NCBI GenBank assembly: GCA_934149075.1
Contig: CAKPDR010000010.1
Location: 7,025-71,024 of the forward strand
DNA length: 64,000 bases
Direction of reading: 5' to 3'
Source: an uncultured Clostridia bacterium
GTDB lineage: Bacteria > Bacillota > Clostridia > TANB77 > CAG-508
Of this stretch, positions 18,937 through 27,444 are shown in pieces. Under the pieces are notes generated by a model that worked only from the letters and a program-made list of their open reading frames with translations, was not told the DNA's origin and did no database searches. Position numbers and translations under genes: made by a program. The stretch's first letter is position 1; every line of letters starts with the position of its first letter.

Positions 18937-19629
18937 ATGAATGAAGTTGAATATGTAGCAGACATAATAAGTCCCGAAGAGAACATTAACAATTTAATGC
19001 GGCAATTAGTAATCGAAGCAAAAAAAATGGGAAAAGATTATAAATCCCAATTGATAGAAAATATTTTAGACATATGGGAAGAAATTGATGAAGAATACGA
19101 AGAGGAAAAAAATAATAATCCGAATTTAACTATAGCCGAAATTGAATTCGAATCTCGTCTAATCAAATTTTTAGAATATTATAAAAAAGACATTCTTTTC
19201 ACTTATGTTGAACATTGGAATATTTTTTATGGTGGATGTAAATCAAAAGAATCCTTAACAAAAGAAATGGCAAGCGAGTCAGAACTTTGCAATAACTATT
19301 ATAAAATAATATTAGCAATGTTTTCTCTTTTTAATAATCATCGCCCTATAAATCTAGACAATATTAACACATTTATAAAATCCACTCTCAATAAAAGTAA
19401 AGTGACCTCATCTTCAATTGGACCATTATATGATTTTTTCTATAAAAAATTAAATTTTAAATCTGAAACTGACTTTCCTGTATTCACAGAATGCAATAAT
19501 TATCAAGATAATTTAATGCAATGTAAACAATTCCAAATATATATGGAAGTCTTTTCAAAAGGATTTAATAGAGGTAAAAGCTTTAAAACAGCTATAGCTG
19601 CTATATGGGTTATTAACCGATACTTCTAA
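18937..19629 (+). CDS. Uncharacterised protein, second paralogue, with an in-frame CGG at codon 22
   Basis: A 230-residue protein, starting at the ATG at 18937, colinear with the preceding gene: INNLM-x-QLV, LIENILDIW, KFLEYYKKD, INLDNINTF, LYDFFYKKLNF and FKTAIAAIWVINRYF. Function unknown. Codon 22 is CGG (19000-19002), one of the few in-frame CGG codons in the window; the matching codon in the first copy is TGG (Trp). The frame stays open through it, while a +1 shift there would end after Gly-Asn. So CGG is either read as sense here or acts as a cut-off. Confidence 0.7.
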   Translation: MNEVEYVADIISPEENINNLMRQLVIEAKKMGKDYKSQLIENILDIWEEIDEEYEEEKNNNPNLTIAEIEFESRLIKFLEYYKKDILFTYVEHWNIFYGGCKSKESLTKEMASESELCNNYYKIILAMFSLFNNHRPINLDNINTFIKSTLNKSKVTSSSIGPLYDFFYKKLNFKSETDFPVFTECNNYQDNLMQCKQFQIYMEVFSKGFNRGKSFKTAIAAIWVINRYF

Positions 19630-19636
19630 TTATTAC

Positions 19637-19663
19637 AAAAAGGTCTCAACTTGAGACCTTTTT
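19637..19663. terminator. Bidirectional terminator
   Basis: AAAAAGGTCTCAA and TTGAGACCTTTTT form a stem between the second orphan gene and the opposing dtd gene. It closely resembles the terminator at 18821. Confidence 0.85.
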
Positions 19664-20101
19664 CTATTTTTCTATAACAATTGTAACCGGCCCATCATTT
19701 AATAATTGAACCTTCATGTCAGCTCCAAAAATTCCTTTTTGAACTTCTATTCCATTTTTTGCACACTCATCACAAAAGTATTCATATAATGGTATTGCTT
19801 CTTTTGGCCTAGCAGCTTCAATAAAACTTGGTCTATTACCATCATTACAATTTCCATATAAGGTAAATTGAGATACTATAAGCAATTTTCCTTCTACATC
19901 TTTTAATGATAAATTCATTTTCCCCTTTTCATCTGTAAACACTCTCAAATTACATACTTTTTTCACTAAATAATCAGCTTGTTCTTTGGTATCTCCTACT
20001 TTGATTCCTATCAACACCAAAAAGCCTTTATCTATTTCTCCTACTATTTTATTATCAACTTCCACACTTGCATTTTTTACTCTTTGTATTACTAATTTCA
20101 T
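19664..20101 (-). CDS. dtd: D-aminoacyl-tRNA deacylase
   Basis: A 145-residue protein with the DTD landmarks: MKLVIQRVKNASVEV at the N-terminus, SQFTLYGNCNDGNRPSF in the middle and the Gly-Pro motif region NDGPVTIVIEK at the C-terminus. It removes D-amino acids (and Gly from tRNA-Ala) mischarged on tRNA. The length is standard. It heads leftward on the minus strand and shares its terminator with the second orphan gene. Confidence 0.96.
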   Translation of the reverse strand: MKLVIQRVKNASVEVDNKIVGEIDKGFLVLIGIKVGDTKEQADYLVKKVCNLRVFTDEKGKMNLSLKDVEGKLLIVSQFTLYGNCNDGNRPSFIEAARPKEAIPLYEYFCDECAKNGIEVQKGIFGADMKVQLLNDGPVTIVIEK

Positions 20102-20125
20102 TTTTAATTCTCATTTCCTTTCATA

Positions 20126-20160
20126 AAACAAAAAGCCCCCTTAAAAATAAATAGGGGCAC
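20126..20160 (-). terminator. Terminator of the zinc-ribbon gene
   Basis: On the minus strand GCCCCT pairs with AGGGGGC across an AT-rich loop, followed by TTTTTGTTTT. Confidence 0.7.
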
Positions 20161-20175
20161 TTATTTATTCTACTA

Positions 20176-20787
20176 TTAATATTGTTGATTTTCTTGTGAT
20201 TCATCTTCTTGTTTTGCATTCTCTTGTGTTTCAACAGACATCACTTCTGTAACTTTTTCAACAGTATTTTCTTCTTTATTACTCTCTCCACTCTCTTCCT
20301 TTATTTCTTCAGAAGGATTTTCATTTCCTTTTGAACATTCTGAACAATTTGATTTTTCTGAATCATCAGAATCTTGTAAATCATTTTCCATATCAACAAC
20401 TTCAGCTTCTTTAACTTCTATTTCAGGTTGTTTTGCACCACATTTTGGACAATATGTATTATCCAATTCGATTTCAGCATGACAATTTTCACATTGTTTT
20501 TTCTCTTTCAATTCTAAAATAGATTTTAGACAAGTTTCAATTTCTGCTGATAAAACGTCAATTTTTGTGCATTCCTCTTCTAACTCAGTTTTTATATCAA
20601 TATTTTCTTCTCTAACATGCTTTTCATAAACTTTTTTTCCTATCTCTTTGTATATATCTTTAATTTCAGATTTATTCTCATTAATTTTCATTCTTAATTT
20701 TGCCTCTTTAGCAATTTTACTTGTTTTTTCCGCAGTTGCATCATATGCCTTACTTGCCTTTTTTCCTAAATTATCAAAAAATCCCAT
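20176..20787 (-). CDS. Zinc-ribbon protein with a helical N-terminal domain
   Basis: A 203-residue cytoplasmic protein. Residues 1-100 are helical and charged, starting MGFFDNLGKKASKAYDATAE and including IKDIYKEIGKKVYEKH. A zinc ribbon, CENCHAEIELDNTYCPKCGAK (two CxxC pairs), follows at about 104-124, and then a highly acidic Glu/Ser/Asn-rich tail. This architecture is common in Clostridia but its function is unknown. GGGTGG precedes the ATG. Confidence 0.75.
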   Translation of the reverse strand: MGFFDNLGKKASKAYDATAEKTSKIAKEAKLRMKINENKSEIKDIYKEIGKKVYEKHVREENIDIKTELEEECTKIDVLSAEIETCLKSILELKEKKQCENCHAEIELDNTYCPKCGAKQPEIEVKEAEVVDMENDLQDSDDSEKSNCSECSKGNENPSEEIKEESGESNKEENTVEKVTEVMSVETQENAKQEDESQENQQY

Positions 20788-20870
20788 TTTTATTCCACCC
20801 TTTCTAACAACTTAATTTTATTATTATACATATTTTTAACATTTATTCTAAAAATTAAAACACAGCTTAA

Positions 20871-21857
20871 TTAAATTTCATTTTTTCTAGCTCTATTCAT
20901 TAAAGCATCAACAGCATCTTCTGGTTTTAAACCTTTATATAAGATTCCGTATACAGCTTCAACTATAGGCATTTCTATATTATGTAATCTTCCTAATTCA
21001 TGTGCTACTTCAATATTGTCTATGCTTTCAATAGTCATTCCAACTTCTTTTTTAGTTTCTTCCAAAGTTAACCCTTGACCAATTAATTTTCCTGCTTTTC
21101 TATTTCTACTATGTTCACTTAAACATGTAACAATTAAATCACCAAGTCCACTAAGTCCATATAAGGTATCTTTTTGTCCACCAAGAGCAACACCAAGTCT
21201 AGATAGTTCTGCTAACCCTCTTGTTATCAATGCTGCAAAAGTATTATCTCCAAGACCAATACCTGCTGCAACACCTGCACAAAATGCAATTATATTTTTT
21301 AATGCTCCACCAAGTTCAACACCTTTTACATCTTTAGATGTATATATTCTCATTTTACTAGACATACATGTATCTTGAACTAATTTCAAAACAGAATCAT
21401 ATTTTGATGCTACAACTAAAAGCGTTGGTGTAGCTACTGAAACCTCTTCTGCGTGACTTGGTCCAGACAATACTGCTATTTTGGCATTTGGAATCTCTTC
21501 TTGAATAACTTCATCAAGTGTTAACATACTTTCCTTTTCAAATCCTTTAGAACATATTACTATTGGTTGATTTTTCACATACTTTTTATATTCTTTTACT
21601 GTATCTCTTGTAAATTTTGATGGTGTTACATGTAATATAAAATCTGTATCTTCTATTGCCTTTTTATAAGACGTTGTACATTCAATTCCATCTGGTATCA
21701 CAACATTTGGTAAAAATTTGCACTTTTTTTCTTTATTAATTAAATCCTTTTCCTCTTCTGAGAATGACCAAAGTTTCACTTTATTTCCTAACTTTGCTAA
21801 ATGAATTGCAAGTGCAACTCCCCAACTTCCACTTCCTATTATTGCTATATTTTTCAT
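20871..21857 (-). CDS. gpsA: Glycerol-3-phosphate dehydrogenase [NAD(P)+]
   Basis: A 328-residue enzyme. The NAD-binding GSGSWGVALAIHLA opens the protein, CSKGFEKESMLTLDEV and LSGPSHAEEVS follow, and the catalytic Lys lies in GVELGGALKNIIAFCAGVAAG. It makes sn-glycerol 3-phosphate for phospholipids; the next gene upstream, plsY, uses that product. The ATG at 21857 fits the GGGTGG ribosome site better than the GTG four codons before it. Confidence 0.97.
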   Translation of the reverse strand: MKNIAIIGSGSWGVALAIHLAKLGNKVKLWSFSEEEKDLINKEKKCKFLPNVVIPDGIECTTSYKKAIEDTDFILHVTPSKFTRDTVKEYKKYVKNQPIVICSKGFEKESMLTLDEVIQEEIPNAKIAVLSGPSHAEEVSVATPTLLVVASKYDSVLKLVQDTCMSSKMRIYTSKDVKGVELGGALKNIIAFCAGVAAGIGLGDNTFAALITRGLAELSRLGVALGGQKDTLYGLSGLGDLIVTCLSEHSRNRKAGKLIGQGLTLEETKKEVGMTIESIDNIEVAHELGRLHNIEMPIVEAVYGILYKGLKPEDAVDALMNRARKNEI

Positions 21858-21888
21858 TTTATTATCCACCCTTCTTTCGTAAATTAAA

Positions 21889-22521
21889 TTACTTTTTCTT
21901 AAAACTTATTTTGTTTTCCGTTCCATTCAAAATTCTTTGTATATTACTTCTATGATTAAATGCAACAATTAATGCTAAAATTATACTATATACAAAATAA
22001 CTACTTCCTTCTGGTATTGTGTAATTTGTATGTATAAATAGTACTAATACCGGGAATAAAACTGCTGCACCAACTGAACCCATTGATACCATTCTTGTTA
22101 ATGCCATTAAAACTAATGCAAATACTAAACAAATTAATCCGATTTTCCAGTTAGTCATTAATAAAACGCCTAGTGAAGTTGCAACACCTTTTCCACCTTT
22201 AAAGTTGAAAAATACTGGAAAAGTATGACCTATTACAACAAGTATTCCTGCAATTTGAACTAATAATGCTTTATCAGAATTTTTGGCAATTGCCCCTACA
22301 ATAATTGCAAAAATTATTGCAACAACACCTTTTAATGCATCACACAAAAGAGTCAACACTGCTGCTTTTGTACCTACAGATCTAAGCATATTTGTTGCTC
22401 CTGCGTTTCCGCTTCCCTTTTCTCTTACATCAAAACCTGCCATTTTTTTACTTATAATTACTGAAAAACTTACACTTCCTATTAAATATGCTACTAATGC
22501 CACTATTATATATGTTGCCAT
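21889..22521 (-). CDS. plsY: Acyl-phosphate:glycerol-3-phosphate acyltransferase
   Basis: A 210-residue multi-pass membrane protein. PlsY motifs are visible: IGSVSFSVIISK, DVREKGSGNAGATNMLR, the GHTFPVFFNFKGGKGVATSLG block and a C-terminal FNHRSNIQRILNGTE. It transfers acyl groups from acyl-phosphate to glycerol 3-phosphate, the first step of phospholipid synthesis. It is followed by gpsA, giving a der-plsY-gpsA order that is common in Firmicutes. Confidence 0.96.
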   Translation of the reverse strand: MATYIIVALVAYLIGSVSFSVIISKKMAGFDVREKGSGNAGATNMLRSVGTKAAVLTLLCDALKGVVAIIFAIIVGAIAKNSDKALLVQIAGILVVIGHTFPVFFNFKGGKGVATSLGVLLMTNWKIGLICLVFALVLMALTRMVSMGSVGAAVLFPVLVLFIHTNYTIPEGSSYFVYSIILALIVAFNHRSNIQRILNGTENKISFKKK

Positions 22522-22541
22522 ATTTATCTACTCCTTTCATT

Positions 22542-22606
22542 GGGCAATTTTGTACCCGGTTCTTTTTTTCCTTTGTGGGACATTTTGTACCGGGTACATT
22601 TTTACC
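22542..22606. repeat. Two 30-bp palindromes between plsY and der
   Basis: The first copy (about 22542-22570) is degraded on its right side (GTACCCGGTTC). The second (22577-22606) is intact: GGGACATTTTGTACC then GGGTACATTTTTACCC. The second overlaps the last codons of der. Confidence 0.72.
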
Positions 22607-23936
22607 CTTCCATTTCTTTATCTGATTTTTCTCTTGCTATCATTCTAATTGGTGTTCCTTCTAATCCAAATTCTTTTCTAAGTTGATTTACTAAATATCT
22701 TTGATATGAAAAGTGAAACAATTCTTTATTATTAACAAATATTACAAATGTTGGTGGTTTTGTAGATACTTGTGTTCCATAGAATATTTTTAAACGTTTT
22801 CCTTTATCTGTTGGTGGTTGAACTAATGCAATAGCTTCATTTATTACTTGATTTAATACTGATGTTGAAATTCTCTTTGCATTTTGTTCTGCAACATTGT
22901 TTATCATATTAAATAGTTTGTCCACTCGTTGTCCTGTTTTAGCTGATATAAATATCATTGGTGCATATGCCAAATATGATAATTTATTATATACTTCTTT
23001 TTTATATTTTTCTAAAGTTCCTGTTTCCTTTTCATATTCATCCCACTTATTTACAACAATAATTACACCTTTTCCAGCTTCATGAGCTTCTCCTGCAATT
23101 TTAGCATCTTGTTCTGTTACACCTTCTAAAGCATCTATCATCATTAAACATACATCAGCTCTTTCAATTGCAAGTAATGTTCTCATAATACTGAATTTTT
23201 CTATTTTTTCTGTTACCTTACTTTTTCTTCTTATTCCAGCTGTATCTATTAATACATATTTTCCATAATCATTTTCATATTCAGTATCAATTGCATCTCT
23301 TGTCGTTCCCGCAATTGAACTTACAATTGTTCTATTTTGTCCCAATATCTTATTTATTAATGATGATTTTCCTACATTTGGTTTACCTATTACTGCAACT
23401 TTTATTCTATCATCTTCATCTTCGCCTTCTTGCTTTTCTGGAAATTTCTCATATATTGCATCTAGTACATCTCCAATTCCCAAAGCATTTGCTGCTGATA
23501 CAGGATGTGGTTCTCCTACTCCTAAATTATAAAACTCATAAACATCGTTTTGATCTCTACTTATATTATCAGCTTTATTACATACTAATACAACTGGTTT
23601 CTTAGATTTTTTTAGCATTAATGCAATTTCTTGATCTACAGCAGTTACTCCTTGTTTTACATCTGTTAGAAATATTATTACATCAGCTATTTCAATTGCC
23701 ATTTGTGCTTGTTGTCTCATTTGGGATATAATAACATCTTCTGATTCTGGTTCAATTCCAGCTGTATCAACAACTGTAAAATTTCTACCTCTCCAATTTG
23801 TCTCTGCATAAACCCTATCTCTTGTTACACCTGGCGTATCTTCAACTATCGATATTCTACTTCCTACTATATAGTTAAAAAATGTTGATTTTCCTACATT
23901 TGGCTTTCCTATAATTGCTACTGTTGGTTTTCCCAT
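22602..23936 (-). CDS. der: Ribosome biogenesis GTPase Der (EngA)
   Basis: A 444-residue protein with two tandem GTPase domains, each with P-loop GKPNVGKSTFFN or GKPNVGKSSLIN, switch DTAGIEPES or DTAGIRRKSK, and NKAD or NKWD, followed by the KH-like domain with GTQVSTKPPTFVIFVN. It acts in 50S subunit assembly. The frame opens 17 codons further upstream only through a 30-bp palindrome; the ATG at 23936 (MGKPTVAIIG) after AGGA is the true start. Confidence 0.97.
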   Translation of the reverse strand: MGKPTVAIIGKPNVGKSTFFNYIVGSRISIVEDTPGVTRDRVYAETNWRGRNFTVVDTAGIEPESEDVIISQMRQQAQMAIEIADVIIFLTDVKQGVTAVDQEIALMLKKSKKPVVLVCNKADNISRDQNDVYEFYNLGVGEPHPVSAANALGIGDVLDAIYEKFPEKQEGEDEDDRIKVAVIGKPNVGKSSLINKILGQNRTIVSSIAGTTRDAIDTEYENDYGKYVLIDTAGIRRKSKVTEKIEKFSIMRTLLAIERADVCLMMIDALEGVTEQDAKIAGEAHEAGKGVIIVVNKWDEYEKETGTLEKYKKEVYNKLSYLAYAPMIFISAKTGQRVDKLFNMINNVAEQNAKRISTSVLNQVINEAIALVQPPTDKGKRLKIFYGTQVSTKPPTFVIFVNNKELFHFSYQRYLVNQLRKEFGLEGTPIRMIAREKSDKEMEG

Positions 23937-23954
23937 TTCATTTCCTGCCTTTCT

Positions 23955-23985
23955 GGGAAATTTTGTACCAGGTACATTTTTTCCC
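23955..23985. repeat. 30-bp palindrome upstream of der
   Basis: GGGAAATTTTGTACC then AGGTACATTTTTTCCC, just ahead of the der ribosome site. It is in the same relative place as the copy at 43056 ahead of fabF. Confidence 0.75.
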
Positions 23986-24010
23986 ATTTTTCATTTATAT
24001 TTTACTATTT

Positions 24011-24637
24011 TCACCGCAAAATATCAAGTGTTTTGCTATTTTTTTCTTTTATTATCAAACTCCATAGAAATATACATATTAAAAATATAGCAATATTTTT
24101 TAAACAATACACTGCAATACTGCTAATTATGGTTAAAATAACTATTGCCATTCTCGAAACATTGCTAACTATACTTTCAGATTTCTCTCTTCCAAATTCT
24201 ATATGCAAAATTCCTTTTATTATTCTTCCACCGTCTAATGGGTACAATGGTATTAAATTAAATATTGCTATTAACAAATTTGAATATATTGCCTCTTGTT
24301 TTGTAATATACTGAATATCTATATATGTAAAAATTATAACCATTATGATACTTACTATTGGTCCTGCCATTGTAATAATTAAATTCTTTAGTATTAAAAG
24401 ATTAGCATTTTTTATCTTATATTTATAATCCCTCAAATTTGCTTTAAACGAACTCGAAAAACCACATGGCAATATTTCTATTTTTTCAAGTTTCATTTTT
24501 AACATTATTCCAACTATAATATGTCCTAATTCATGCAAAAATGAAAAAAACATAATTATTATATAAATCTTTATTTGATTAGTAAAATAAAATATTGCAA
24601 AAAAAATAAAGATTTTTAAATCTATTCTTATTTTCAA
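24011..24637 (-). CDS. spoIVFB: SpoIVFB-like intramembrane M50 metalloprotease, ending in CGG-TGA
   Basis: A 208-residue polytopic membrane protease. HELGH is the zinc site and NLIPLYPLDGGR the second motif. SpoIVFB cuts pro-SigK during sporulation; the adjacent SpoIVFA-like gene supports the call. It starts at TTG (24637). The last sense codon is CGG (complement of 24014-24016) directly before TGA. A +1 shift at this CGG, as at the other CGG sites in the window, would add GENSKI before a stop at 23995. The C-terminus is not conserved enough to tell which end is used. Confidence 0.88.
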   Translation of the reverse strand: MKIRIDLKIFIFFAIFYFTNQIKIYIIIMFFSFLHELGHIIVGIMLKMKLEKIEILPCGFSSSFKANLRDYKYKIKNANLLILKNLIITMAGPIVSIIMVIIFTYIDIQYITKQEAIYSNLLIAIFNLIPLYPLDGGRIIKGILHIEFGREKSESIVSNVSRMAIVILTIISSIAVYCLKNIAIFLICIFLWSLIIKEKNSKTLDILR

Positions 24638-24680
24638 ATTTTCATTCCAACTCCTAACAAAAACCTTTAATATAACTATT

Positions 24681-25634
24681 TTATAATTCCAAAATTAATT
24701 GTGGATTTACATATCTATCTTGATATCTAACTTCAAAATGTAAATGAGGACCTGTTGCATTTCCAGTTGAACCGACTTCTGCTATTTCCTGTCCTTGCTT
24801 AATCATGTCCCCTTCATTTACATACAATTTACTGCAATGTGCATATACTATAATCACATCACCTATTTGTATCTTTAAATGTTTGCCATAATCTCCTGTT
24901 GTTGACGAAAGCATCACCGTTCCATCTGTTGCAGAAACAATTTGGGTTCCTGTTTCTGCAGCTATATCTGTACCTGTATGGTTCTTCGGCACTGTTTCAG
25001 TTGATGGATTTCTCCATCCAAATGCTGAACTTATTTTTCCATTAATCGGTTTTATAAAACTTATTGTACTTTTTATGTAATTTGCATCTTGTTCCATTTG
25101 TGATAATTCTTTTGTTTCATTTTCTTCTACTACAGGCGCTAACATCTCTTCGGCTCCTCCTATATTTTCATCATTATTTGTTGTCTCATTCTTTGGTTCT
25201 GTATTTTGCTCACTTTCATTTTCACTATTTATTTTTTCACTTTCTATATTCTCATTATTTACCTCTTCATTCTGTTGTTCTTCTTTGTTATTTGCACTTT
25301 CACTATTTGTAATTTGATTATATGTTTTTATAACTTTATTGGATATTACTGAATATACTTCCGAAAAATTTATATCTTGTGATAATATTTCTCTTGCTTT
25401 ATTTGTAAAATCTGCTGAAAATATATAATTGTTATTAACGATTATATAAAAAATCCCATATATAACTAAACATATTATAATTTGCCTAATCATTTTTCTT
25501 AATAATTTAATATTTTTCTTTTCCGTTGAAATTTTTCTTATTGTTTCGCCAACGGAAACCTCTTGTTCTTTTCTTTTATAATATATTTCTTCTGCTCTTC
25601 TTATTTTATCTTCAACAGACATTGCTCTTTCCAT
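24681..25634 (-). CDS. spoIVFA: SpoIVFA-like membrane-anchored M23 protein
   Basis: A 317-residue protein. It has a cytoplasmic helical N-terminus, one membrane helix (about 48-68), a Glu/Asn-rich linker (about 110-180) and a C-terminal LytM domain with HTGTDIAAETG and GPHLHFEVRYQDRYVNP. Both zinc motifs are present. SpoIVFA holds and restrains SpoIVFB in Bacillus and carries a degenerate LytM domain; here the gene sits 43 bp upstream of the spoIVFB-like gene, so the pair is probably functionally equivalent. A plain wall endopeptidase is the alternative. Confidence 0.78.
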   Translation of the reverse strand: MERAMSVEDKIRRAEEIYYKRKEQEVSVGETIRKISTEKKNIKLLRKMIRQIIICLVIYGIFYIIVNNNYIFSADFTNKAREILSQDINFSEVYSVISNKVIKTYNQITNSESANNKEEQQNEEVNNENIESEKINSENESEQNTEPKNETTNNDENIGGAEEMLAPVVEENETKELSQMEQDANYIKSTISFIKPINGKISSAFGWRNPSTETVPKNHTGTDIAAETGTQIVSATDGTVMLSSTTGDYGKHLKIQIGDVIIVYAHCSKLYVNEGDMIKQGQEIAEVGSTGNATGPHLHFEVRYQDRYVNPQLILEL

Positions 25635-25729
25635 CCCCTATCAAACTCCTTTCGTTACAACTACTACAAAAAAACACTTTATATACTGCATTTACTAATG
25701 TTTATGCATTTATAAAGTGTTTTATGTTA

Positions 25730-26071
25730 TTATATGAAATTAATTATAAGACTGATAACAAAAAGAATTGTTAAAATCATACTATAATATTTTAATCTTT
25801 TGTATTTTATTACTATACCTTTGTCACTCTTTTCAATTTTTTTCTTATTTTCTATTTTATTGATATAATCTGTCACAAGCATTTCGGCTTCTTTTAAAAT
25901 ACAATCTTTTGACTTGGTCTGAATTTCAATAGAATTAGTCCTTCTTCCTTTTTCTATAAATTCAGTTTCTTTTACTCCTTGATTTTCTTTAAAAATAATT
26001 ATAGCCTCTTCTACCATATTAGATGGAAGATTTTTCAGTACTAACATGTTTTTCATATTGCTTGATTCCAT
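25730..26071 (-). CDS. Small protein with a C-terminal membrane anchor, function unknown
   Basis: A 113-residue protein starting at the ATG at 26071 behind AAGGGAGTG. It has a mixed alpha/beta cytoplasmic part (MKNMLVLKNLPSNMVEEAII opening) and one C-terminal membrane helix (about 94-112, ending ISLIINFI), so it is likely tail-anchored. No family recognised. It lies between the sporulation pair and the TasA-like cluster. Confidence 0.65.
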   Translation of the reverse strand: MESSNMKNMLVLKNLPSNMVEEAIIIFKENQGVKETEFIEKGRRTNSIEIQTKSKDCILKEAEMLVTDYINKIENKKKIEKSDKGIVIKYKRLKYYSMILTILFVISLIINFI

Positions 26072-26147
26072 TATATCACTCCCTTGTAAAATTTTATATT
26101 CTAATTTTTCCCAATTCAAGAAATTTTATACAATATTATTAAATTTA

Positions 26148-26303
26148 TTATACATCTTCAATTATTACCTCTGCTACAGTTATTGTATACTCAAATACAT
26201 ATTTTGCATAACTTATTGGAATCATATTAACAATTATAATAAGAATTAAAATTAGAATTGAAATAATTTGAATTACAATTTTTTTGATTTTATCCATTAA
26301 CAT
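26148..26303 (-). CDS. Tiny exported SYAKY-type protein
   Basis: A 51-residue protein opening MLMDKIKKIV with a long hydrophobic signal segment, then a possible SipW-type cleavage site before or after SYAKYVFEYTITVAEV and only about 18 residues beyond. AGGAG precedes the ATG at 26303. The SYAKY stretch is shared with the next gene (SYAKYVKTEI), so this is a shortened TasA-like protein, an unusual mini-pilin-like peptide, or a decayed copy. Confidence 0.55.
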   Translation of the reverse strand: MLMDKIKKIVIQIISILILILIIIVNMIPISYAKYVFEYTITVAEVIIEDV

Positions 26304-26321
26304 GATATTTCTCCTGTTAAA

Positions 26322-26813
26322 CTATTTATTAATTTTTTTCTGTTCTGAATGAACTTTGATTTGCACTTTTTCTATTGCATTATATTTAGTATCTTCTATA
26401 TTATTATATACTATTTTTAATTTATATTTTTTTTCTACTTTTCCATTTCCTTTCATTGATATCTGTTCTGATTTTAAATTTTGTAATGCTATCTGTTTAT
26501 CTTCATCATATAACTCAAATTGAACCTCCTGTCCTATATCAGAAACAATTTCTATTGTATATATAAAATCTATTTCACTTATATTTTTTTCATTAAAATT
26601 TCTAATTGAAAACTCGTAAAAACCAGTATTATTTGTCTTGTCTATTTTTATAGACTTTCCCTCTTCTATTTCGAAAATCGGGATAGCAATTTCTTGTACA
26701 GCATTCAATATTTCTGTTTTTACATATTTAGCATAAGATATATGTGCTATAAATATTAAAACAATAGATAATGTTATTGTAAAAATACTTTTTTTATTTA
26801 GTATAACTCTCAT
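26322..26813 (-). CDS. Exported TasA/CalY-like protein with a SYAKY motif
   Basis: A 163-residue protein with an N-terminal hydrophobic signal (about 8-27) followed by SYAKYVKTEI, the pattern at the mature start of TasA/camelysin-type proteins. The rest is beta-rich with no membrane segment or LPxTG. It is four bases downstream of the larger TasA-like gene, so it belongs to the sortase-adhesin operon. It is likely an extracellular fibre or matrix component; the assignment is by motif and context only. Confidence 0.62.
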   Translation of the reverse strand: MRVILNKKSIFTITLSIVLIFIAHISYAKYVKTEILNAVQEIAIPIFEIEEGKSIKIDKTNNTGFYEFSIRNFNEKNISEIDFIYTIEIVSDIGQEVQFELYDEDKQIALQNLKSEQISMKGNGKVEKKYKLKIVYNNIEDTKYNAIEKVQIKVHSEQKKINK

Positions 26814-26816
26814 TTT

Positions 26817-27413
26817 TTATTGTGCTTGTACTCCTTTTGCAATTATATTAAATGAATAATCTAATAATGATGTTCCAGCTTTAGTATCCTTTATATCATT
26901 TTCCGCTTTTTCGATATCTGTGCTACCTGTTTGGTATAACCATGTCCATTTTATTAAAATAGTAGCAGTTCTATCATTTTTAGTTCCAATATTTCCTTTA
27001 ATACTTCCTATTTCGTTAAGTGATTTATATTCCTTTCCATTATATGTAAAAATTATATTTTCAGGCTTATTTATCTCATCTACAAATGATAATGTATAAT
27101 CAACACCAACTTCTGAACCTGTTGCATCAAGTGTTATAGAAAATTCTCCTGATGTTCCTGGTGCAATTTTACCATTTACTAATGTTTGCTTTGAAACCGT
27201 ATTTCTCAAAGTCACATTTTTAGTTTGTTCTCCATTTTTATCTATTTGAAATGCCCAATTTGCTATGTCTGCATTTCCTGTTCCTTTTTCTTGTGACATA
27301 TATCTAGCATATGTATATCCACCTGCTCCTGTTAATAGTAGCATTATTAGCATCATACACAATGCTCCAAATATTCCTTTATATTCTTTACTTGCTTTTC
27401 TTTCTTTTTTCAA
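26817..27413 (-). CDS. TasA-like exported protein
   Basis: A 198-residue protein starting at TTG behind GAAAGGAAG. A signal segment (about 15-34) is followed by YTYARYMSQEKGTGNADIAN, then WAFQI, typical of SipW-processed TasA/CalY-like proteins of Clostridia. The mature part is beta-rich (LRNTVSKQTLVNGKIAPGTS), without Cys or an anchor. It lies between the thioester adhesin and a second small TasA-like gene. It probably forms a fibre subunit with its neighbours. Confidence 0.68.
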   Translation of the reverse strand: MKKERKASKEYKGIFGALCMMLIMLLLTGAGGYTYARYMSQEKGTGNADIANWAFQIDKNGEQTKNVTLRNTVSKQTLVNGKIAPGTSGEFSITLDATGSEVGVDYTLSFVDEINKPENIIFTYNGKEYKSLNEIGSIKGNIGTKNDRTATILIKWTWLYQTGSTDIEKAENDIKDTKAGTSLLDYSFNIIAKGVQAQ

Positions 27414-27444
27414 ATTTATTACTTCCTTTCTATATCTTTAATTT

